Program-made: the position numbers and the translations under genes
In this document: positions 57,440-64,000 of the stretch, piece after piece
How the letters are laid out: every line of letters begins with the position of its first letter
Position numbering within the stretch: position 1 is the stretch's first letter
Assembly: GCA_021018815.1 (NCBI GenBank)
Contig: JAITYX010000045.1
Location: 2,666,001-2,730,000 of the forward strand
DNA length: 64,000 nucleotides
Reading direction: 5' to 3'
From: Talinum fruticosum
Lineage: Eukaryota; Streptophyta; Magnoliopsida; Caryophyllales; Talinaceae
Notes under the pieces: generated by a model
Told to the model about the DNA's origin: nothing
What the model saw: the letters and a program-made list of their open reading frames with translations, nothing else
Databases searched by the model: none

Positions 57440-57778
57440 TTGCATAATTTGTGTGCATTTTATGCATTCATATCATTAATAGAACCCAAAAATGCACTAG
57501 AGTCCCTAAATGAACTTGAATGGATAGAAGCCATGCACGAGCAGCTTCAACTCCTCCAAGAAAGAAGGTCGAAAGCTGCTGAGTACTCGGACACTACTAA
57601 TACTTTTGAGGAGTCCTCAAGCACAGCTAAGTCTACCTCAGCTGAGGTAGAAGAGGCAGCTGAAGAAGCAAGCGAGGAAGAAGCTCGAGTCGAAGAAGGA
57701 GGGGAAGAGAAGAAGGGAGAAGAGGATAAAGATAAAGAAGAGGCCGCTCAACCTAATGGCCAAGGTGCAAAAGAATAA
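57440..57778 (+). CDS. Open frame fusing the pol linker to the ORF3 coiled coil
   Basis: 112 codons, open from ATG to stop. The first 34 or so residues (ISLIEPKNALESLNELEWIE) are the pol linker that normally leads into RT. From about 57545 the frame continues as the ORF3 helix LQLLQERRSKAAEYSD and its Glu-rich acidic coiled coil. RT, RNase H and most of ORF3 have been deleted between the two. The join lies in a short match, GAGCAGCT versus GAGCAACT, between the two regions. Probably a chance in-frame deletion product; expression unknown. Confidence 0.6.
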   Translation: MHNLCAFYAFISLIEPKNALESLNELEWIEAMHEQLQLLQERRSKAAEYSDTTNTFEESSSTAKSTSAEVEEAAEEASEEEARVEEGGEEKKGEEDKDKEEAAQPNGQGAKE

Positions 57779-58042
57779 GAACCAAAGCCGATCTCCTTAT
57801 ATTATGCTCTAAGTTGCTCGGAAGAGGTTGGCGAAGTTGGTTAGTCTAAAGCGGCTATCCCTAAAGCACCGCCCGCTGGTGACTTCGAGGAAGACAAGTG
57901 TGAGGATGATGTGTCCTTGGTTCACGAGAACTAGGACGAGTAGATTCCGGATATTCTAGTGCTACGACCGCCCTATTCATGCACTTCTACATAGGAATAT
58001 AGGCGCAGGCGCATTGCTCGTCCTTCCTCCTCCGGATAACAA
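57779..58042 (+). pseudogene. Copia ORF3 tail
   Basis: It continues the ORF3 C-terminal region after the stop of the fusion frame. A proline-rich part leads to an Arg-rich tail ending RRRRIARPSSSG and a stop near 58040, which shows the natural end of ORF3. Confidence 0.65.
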
Positions 58043-58550
58043 GCCCCCTCTTCTTAGTTCATATCTTTGTTTTTGTTCCTGTTCTATTTTTTTGTCCAAC
58101 ATCGGTTGTACGTATCTACTATTTTCTTCCCTCCTTTTGATGAAACGCATAGGGGAAAAATATAGAAAACTTGGATGTTTAGTTTAGGGGAGTTCTTCCC
58201 TTGTCATTTTTTAAAGTATATATATATTTTTTTGAGCAATGAATGATTTTTACTTTTCTAAGCATATTTGTTTTTTAGTTACATTTTTTATCTTGCTTTG
58301 ATGCTATGATATTTAACTTTGTAACTTACTCGCTCAAGATACAATCTGTTTATTTTTCTTTGCTCCGATTTATTATCCGCACAACTCTTTTGAGTTATGA
58401 TTGATCCGAACTGCAATTTATAAGTATCTCCAATCACTCTCTACTATGATACTTAAGAGAACATTATTTCCTGTTCTAGTTATTGACAATGAAAACTCAT
58501 GTTTTGAACTAACAAGTTTCTATCTTAAGTATCTCCAATCACTCTCTATC
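58043..58550 (+). other. Copia 3' untranslated region, PPT lost
   Basis: Purine motifs ATAGGGGAAAA near 58149 and TTTAGGGGAG near 58182-58191 are kept. The terminal PPT and the first bases of the LTR are deleted. Confidence 0.6.
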
Positions 58551-58838
58551 TTAGGTATAAATCTCTATCTCTCTTAGGTTTTGATTCTAAGTCATTTTAC
58601 ATATTATAGAAACTCTTATCCAAGTTTTCATTCTATTCTCAATGACTCAAAAGCGCTATATTGTATCTCCTACACTTGGTGTTTCGACTCACTCGGACAT
58701 CACTCATAACCATCTCATACTCAAATAATTTCTCTAACACTTTTATTCTCGGCACTCGACTTTGTAGTTCAACGCAAAGTGAATTATAGCTTTAATTCTT
58801 TACTGTAAGTCAGTTTATTTCATTGAGAGTTATTTGAC
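58551..58838 (+). mobile_element. Copia LTR head fragment, plus strand
   Basis: It matches 52570-52860 from 'taggtataaatctc' on. It breaks at 'gaccagatcaa' where gypsy gag sequence takes over. Confidence 0.8.
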
Positions 58839-58955
58839 CAGATCAATTTTCTAGCTGGTTTATTAACGTTAAAGAAGCCTTCGCAAATCTGAGCTTAGAA
58901 GATCATAAGAACATATAAATTATTGTGTCTAAGTTGAGGAGTCATGCATCTTCCA
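58839..58955 (+). pseudogene. Gypsy-like gag fragment, plus strand
   Basis: Near-exact reverse complement of 49379-49450 and its neighbourhood: FLAGLL..KEAFANLSLEDHKNI-type sequence. It is joined without spacer to the LTR fragment on its left. 58956-59390 is unassigned. Confidence 0.7.
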
Positions 58956-59390
58956 TTAAGGATCAACCATTCATACATTAGCTATATCATAAAATCATCC
59001 CTAACTAAGTCATAAGACATCACATGCACTCCATTTTTTGTTGCATTCTTTATGTGCATCCAAATAAAAGCATTTGTAGTCTCTCCGGGTGTTGCGCTTA
59101 AGTCCCTTCCTCCAAAAGTGGTATTCTTTCACATGATCCTAAGCCTCATCCTTTGGGCTACAGAATAGGGAAGTTTACCACAATTGAGTATCGTTCGAAT
59201 CCAAGCTCCAAAAGGTTAGAACGCCTAAACAAGGAGTTCGACACATCTTCTCCCCACTCGCATTATGTTCTACTCCTTGGTCTACACTCGGTGCGACATA
59301 TTTTGCTACACAGTACAATGGTTCGATCTATTTCTCATCGTAAGACGAGTACCTAGAAAGAATTTCCTTCGAATGGATGGAACCCTAAAA

Positions 59391-59880
59391 CAGTCTCTTA
59401 TCCTCACTTTGCTTAATGAGAACTCATACGGGGTGGAAGCTATGATAGATGCTCAAGATGAGAAGATAGCGTCTATATCAAGTGATCTTAATGTTATCAT
59501 GAAAGCTATTGAGGACGAGTAAGAAAGATCGGGAAGCAAAATGGTTAAGAAGAGGACGGAGAGTAGGTCCTACACCTTCACCTAGTTTATTTCCTCCAAA
59601 CGAGTCCCAAATAGGAATCCCCTAAGCATGAATCTAAACCTCAACTTGATCCACACGTAGAACGGATGGAACAAATGTTAACGAAATCATCCATCTATTC
59701 GGTAATCACTATTTTGATCATATGGGATTCACTTTAATCCCTAAAGGAAATTACCCCCAAATTTACCATGCCCGATATCAAGATTATAGGTTTTGAGTAT
59801 CCCCATCATCATGTTCGCAACTTCTTGGAAACAATGTCTCTTAAGAACATTCTGGAAGACACTTACCGCATAGGGCACAC
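59391..59880 (+). pseudogene. gag: Gypsy (Tat-like) gag fragment
   Basis: Frame 59265-59522 includes LKQSLILTLLNENSYGVEAM and IDAQDEKIASISSDLNVIMK. Frame 59768-59959 begins MPDIKIIGFEYPHHHVRNFL. The second resembles the start of the Tat/Ogre gag core (a 'P.f..y.G..cP..H...f...m' pattern). The assignment is by eye and moderate. Confidence 0.45.
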
Positions 59881-59964
59881 CACCTTAGAAGAAGATGTTT
59901 ATGAAACAAGAAACAATAGTGACGATAACGACGACAACTTATGGGGCACACCACCTTAGAAGAA
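59873..59964 (+). repeat. Short direct duplication, 71 bp apart
   Basis: GGGCACACCACCTTAGAAGA occurs at about 59873 and again at about 59944, with an Asp/Asn-rich spacer. Confidence 0.7.
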
Positions 59965-59989
59965 AAAGACTTTTGGGGAGAACCTAAAG

Positions 59990-61276
59990 GTCCGAAGTAC
60001 ATGGAAACCCTCATAGGGCAGAAAATCACTAACAATGCTAATCCAAGCACCAAGTTAAATCCATTAATTAAATCCACAATTACGATTCTTAACCGAATTG
60101 CTCCCTTAGGCAATTCCTTTATAAGTTTTACTAGATTAAGAAGTTCCCTTATCCGATCTAGTACTTCCTCACCGAGATACCTTTTACGAGTCAAGGACAT
60201 CTAAGCGAGTGTTGACCCTTATAGCTCAGCAAAGGGACATTGAAAGAAAGTAGAAAGAGTATAAGTGATTACAAGACTTTCTTTACAACACAAAAAGTAA
60301 GAAAATACATATTAGGAGTTGTAAGCTGAAGATTGAGTAAGAAAGCACTAAGTAAGTGTTAAGCAATGTGTTCAATAATCTTCAAGTCTTGTGGAGAGGC
60401 TTCGTTTATACACGGTAGGGCGGAATGACCATTGAGTCATGTTCTAGACTAGTGAGCTTCAATAGCCGTTATAACGGCTACTCCGAGTCAATCGGAAAAG
60501 GATCCGTTGAGATGTGAACGTTGTGTGGTGGTCCTTGGCTCAAAAAGTTGTCCAACCCTCTCGTTGTGATTGAAATCTTGGGTGGAAACAACCGTTAGAC
60601 CCGGAGTTGAAGTTTATCGGATTTGGAAACAAACAACCACGACACGGTGTCTAAACCATGTCCGAGAAATGGCTGATTTCTGTTTGTTCTTCGTTTAACG
60701 GCTCGAAATTGGCTGCTTTTATATTTCAAAAGTAGATTAGTCTTGTTTAATCAACCTACAAAAGCAAATCAATGTGGTACTCAAAGTATAAAAATACTTT
60801 GGTCCAAGATTAGGTAAACATATTAATTAATTCAAAGTAATTAAGTACTTAATTATCTTGAGCCTAAAAGATTGGAATTTTCGAGTCTAATATCCATTAC
60901 GATAAAATTCCATCTTGAGCCAATCTTAAAGTGATCAAGTTAAAAAGAATAAAATGTCAGAATGCATAAACATGATCAAGTAAATAATTCTCAATAAATA
61001 AACTAACTTAGAAATTAGAATTAACACATTAATTCATTTTCACTTGAAATATGAAGTTAGTGCTAAGAATAAAAGTTGTTAGAGAAGGTCTTTACTCATG
61101 TCATTGTTTTGAATGATGTGTGAGTGGAGTCATAAACATTGTTAAGAGTGTTATGCTTGATGAATGGTTTATGAGTGGGTCGAACATAATGAAAACTTAG
61201 ATATAAGTTTCTTAATAATTGATAATGACTTAGAATTAAAACCATACATAGATAGAGAGTTATACCTGACTCATCA
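59990..61276 (-). mobile_element. Copia 3' LTR, minus strand, tail truncated
   Basis: It enters the LTR after its terminal 200 or so bases (the first firm match is 'tggaaaccctcatagggcag') and ends in the complement of a mutated LTR head (TGATGAGTC). It directly abuts the PPT complement at 61277-61292 (ATCTCCCCTTTTTG). Confidence 0.8.
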
Positions 61277-61744
61277 ATCTCCCCTTTTTGATGAAAGACA
61301 TTCCATACTTAAGATAGAAACTAATCAGTTCAAAGAGTTAAGTTTTCATAGAGTATTGATGAGAGCAAGAAAAAATTATGATGAATATTGATCAATTTAA
61401 CTCAAATCAAAGCATAACTCGGAACATGTTTCAAAGTAAAGAAATAATATATCAAAGCAAAGTTGTTAAAGAGTAAGAAATAATAAATCAGAGTAAGTGT
61501 GAATCATATACTCGAAACAGGTATGCTCGAAATAAATAAGTTTCATTCATTGCCGAAACACTTATACAAGATTAATAAAAGAAAAAAAACTAAGGGAAAA
61601 ACTCGCCCTAAACCAAACATCTAGTTTTCTATCTTTTCTCTCCCCTATGAATTTCAGCAAAAATAACAAAATGAGGGAGGAAAGACCAAGTAAATACATA
61701 AGATGTAGGAGAAACAAAAACAAACAAACAAAGCTGAGTTTGAA

Positions 61745-63330
61745 GGAGGGGCGATCGGCGAGAAGTCGAAGATTGAGCTATGCGCCTACACCTGTATGCT
61801 TGAGTAGAAACAGGTTGGGCGAGGTGGCATCGGAATCTGTAGATGTGGCAGTGGAGGGATCGGGATTACTGTGAACCAATGGTAGATCTTCCTCTTTTTC
61901 TTCTTCTTCGGGGAAAGCTGCTTGTTGGCTGAGTTTCGAGGCAAGGGCCTTAGACTAGCTTACACCACCGAGTCTCTAATGAGGTAGTCCGAGTGTGATC
62001 AAAAGATATCACCTCGGGTTCTTTGTTGCCCTGGTCCTCGGGTAGAACTACTTCTTCCTCCTTTTCTCCTTCTTCTTCTCCTCCTTCAACCTCTCCTTGT
62101 CCTTCTTCGGCTTCTTCCTCGGCTTCTTCTAATTCGGACTAAGAAGAGCTGGAGGACTCCTTAACTTTATCTTAAGTAGATTCCGAGTCCTCGGTTACCT
62201 TGGATCTTCTCTCTTGGAGGTGGCGGATCTGATTACGTTGTTACTTGATCACCTCATTCAGCTCAACAATTAGTGCTTGACTTTGTTAAAGCTGAGTCTA
62301 AGACTAGCTTTGCATCGAGTCAGTGGGGATGAAAGCTCGGAAAAAGCTTAGAGTTGATTTCAACTCTAAAGCCACGAAGCATGTTTGTTGGACACCTTCT
62401 AAAGAAGCTTGATAGAAGGGGCAGGTAGAGAAGTTGATGGTCCTGTAGTGAGAAGTGGGACCTCAAGAGTAATCTGAGTCTCGGTGGAGGCAGTGGAGGT
62501 TGTAACTAAGAAGATTGAACCCAAACACTAGGCTTGACTTCCTGGTATCCGAGACCGATAATCTCATTTCTCCCAAAACAAAAGGTATGCTCCAAGAAAG
62601 AGTGAGGGTCATAAGGGAGAGGGACTTCAAACCGAGTGAAAACGAGTAGTAAGAAGGGCTCCAAAAGGATATGGAGTCTTCTTCAAGTCGAGATGGAACA
62701 GAAGTTATCTATTCCTAAGGTCTACATCTTAGCCCTCTAGGAAGTTATTGAGAACCTTGAGAACTTTAGAATTGGGGTTCTCTTTTGACGGATAGTCAAA
62801 AAGAAAGTCCTCGTGAGTATGAAGCATAGAAGTCTAACTTCGAGGTAATCCGAGTCACGGAAAAGTTCTTTCTTGACTGAGGAGGTTCCTTAGAGTATTT
62901 GGCAAAGAAGTCATTAGTGACTTCATTGAAAGGAATGGGATTGGAGTTGAGAAAGAGAAATTCACGTCAAAAAGTTTGGGAAGTAGACTAAGGTTGATGT
63001 GAACCACCTTTCGTGAACAACGAAGAGATAGAAGAGATACTTGTTATCTCTTGTTGCCATGTGAGTATAGAACTCGAAACAAGGTTTGTATAAATGTACT
63101 CATAGAAACATAGATAGTTGTACACACCGGTTTTGACGATGTGTTTCAACTAAGAAAAAGATGTTTTTGGGAAGAATTTGTCATCTAGGATGAAGTATTA
63201 GGTGACATTGTGTTTTGGTCTTCGAGGCGGGCTCTTTGCCTTTGCCTTGTGCAGCCTTAAATCGAGTGGACTTAGTTCCGGCCTTCTTAGTGGCCCGACC
63301 TCCTTGCACAACAGATCCTCTCTTAGGCAT
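61745..63330 (-). pseudogene. Copia ORF3, right-hand copy, broken
   Basis: The ATG at 63328-63330 (minus) opens PKRGSVVQGGRATKKAGTKS and KGKGKEPAS, almost the same basic head as at 20489. The body (63180 leftward) carries LDDKFFPKTSF-type and PYPFGALLTTRF-type blocks, then a Glu-rich coiled coil at 62040-62230 and a basic tail near 61760. Frameshifts throughout. 61293-61744 is the 3' untranslated region with purine motifs. Confidence 0.7.
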
Positions 63331-63504
63331 ATTTGAGAAAATAGAGAGTGTTTGAGACAAACGAGAGAGAGAGGAGAGAACACATACGATCAAGAATAAG
63401 AGAGAGACAGAGAGTGAGAACGAGAGTGAATGAACTCGAGAGCAAAGTAAGCGAGAGAGCAAGCAATAAGTAAGTTATGTGAAAGAGAGAAAATGAAGTA
63501 GTGC

Positions 63505-63512
63505 TATTTGTA
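63505..63512 (-). promoter_or_regulatory. TATA-like box before the right-hand ORF3
   Basis: TACAAATA on the minus strand, 175 bp before the ORF3 ATG, one base off the TATAAATA of the other copies. A GA-rich tract (CT-rich on the coding strand) fills 63340-63490. Confidence 0.45.
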
Positions 63513-63911
63513 GAGAATAAATGAAAAGCTTCCAACCACCTTCGACCGAGGTTACCGACCAACGATTATCGGACCATTGAGTCTCTCAGCACAATAAAGG
63601 CTAGTTTTCCAACAGGTTTCTTCCAAAGACTAGTTACGTTAGCTGTTCGCGTGACACAGAGAGATAGAAGAAAGAGTTTTTGAAAACATTTCCGCGATTC
63701 TCCATTTATCTACGAGATAACCTCAAAATTTTGATGACCATTTTGCTATAATCCGAGCATGACTCAGTAAGGTGTCCGAGTAACTTAGAAAACTCATAAA
63801 ATTTATAACTCATAGCTCAGTCTCATTCTGAGTCAATTGATCCATTTGTTATCTACTCAAGGCATATAAAACTCAATCATGAAAGAATAAATCATGCAAT
63901 AAATCACATAA

Positions 63912-64000
63912 TCATGCATTAATCATGCCAAGTTCATTCCTAATAAAGCAAAATCAATATTCACTCAGAGGCTTATTGAAAATATTAGCTAATTGAAATT
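63912..64000 (-). pseudogene. pol: Copia RNase H C-terminal end, cut by the window edge
   Basis: The minus strand reads FQLANIFNKPLSE, then FALLGMNLAMINA-like sequence, ending in TGA at 63912-63914. It shows that pol of this copy lies beyond the window. Confidence 0.8.

Noticed and set aside
59841..60200. 119-codon minus-strand frame
   Set aside because: It spans gypsy gag, a duplication and LTR sequence, with no domain; it is a chance frame.
1..64000. CRISPR array, bacterial operon or phage-like system
   Set aside because: No regularly spaced direct repeats with unique spacers and no prokaryotic gene organisation. All recognisable coding sequence is plant transposable-element protein.

Overview
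This window looks like nuclear DNA from a flowering plant, from a retrotransposon-filled intergenic or heterochromatic tract. I found no intact host gene, tRNA or rRNA. Nearly everything recognisable is a broken LTR retrotransposon. The dominant family is a Ty1/copia type with about 1.4-1.6 kb LTRs that begin TGAAGACTC and end CCTTCA, a PBS matching initiator tRNA-Met, a UBN2-type gag with a CCHC zinc knuckle, pol in the copia order PR-INT-RT-RNaseH, and a third ORF between pol and the 3' LTR. Long LTRs, several AGGGGAG purine tracts before the 3' LTR and an ORF in the envelope position are hallmarks of the Sirevirus (SIRE/Maximus) lineage. The species cannot be told from the sequence.

Layout. 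1-4625: decayed minus-strand copy (LTR, integrase, protease, gag, LTR fragment). 4626-5380: unassigned. 5381-6400: fold-back made of two opposed LTR pieces. 6401-9638: 3' end of a plus-strand copy (ORF3, PPT, LTR). 9758-29281: plus-strand array in which internal regions share LTRs. It holds a 2.56 kb Ty3/gypsy-type solo LTR with target duplication inside gag, an opposed LTR inside RNase H, and an inverted ORF3 block. 29282-33800: tandem repeats and the 5' end of a minus-strand Tat/Ogre-like gypsy element. 33801-38441 and 49279-51092: pieces of another minus-strand gypsy-like family. 38442-49278: a structurally complete 10.84 kb minus-strand copia element inserted in that family, with matching 5-bp target duplications (ATGTG) and two closely similar LTRs. 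51100-51520: PIF/Harbinger transposase fragment. 52564-58838: plus-strand copia copy with a large internal deletion. 58839-59960: gypsy gag pieces. 59990-64000: 3' part of another minus-strand copia copy.

Most interesting biology: the third ORF. Five or six copies retain parts of it. It has a short basic head, a conserved globular region, a Glu/Lys-rich coiled coil and an Arg-rich tail. Three copies carry a TATA-like box followed by a pyrimidine-rich leader 175-250 bp before its ATG, suggesting its own promoter. A stop codon is conserved at the gag-protease junction in five copies, suggesting readthrough control.

Caution on sequence quality: the words CCGAGT/ACTCGGA and one-base variants are strikingly frequent, and differences between the two LTRs of the complete element cluster in them. 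TTACGAGT is common on the window's plus strand whatever the element orientation, while its complement is rare. Some apparent frameshifts may therefore be assembly or basecalling errors. All boundaries and counts were read by eye.
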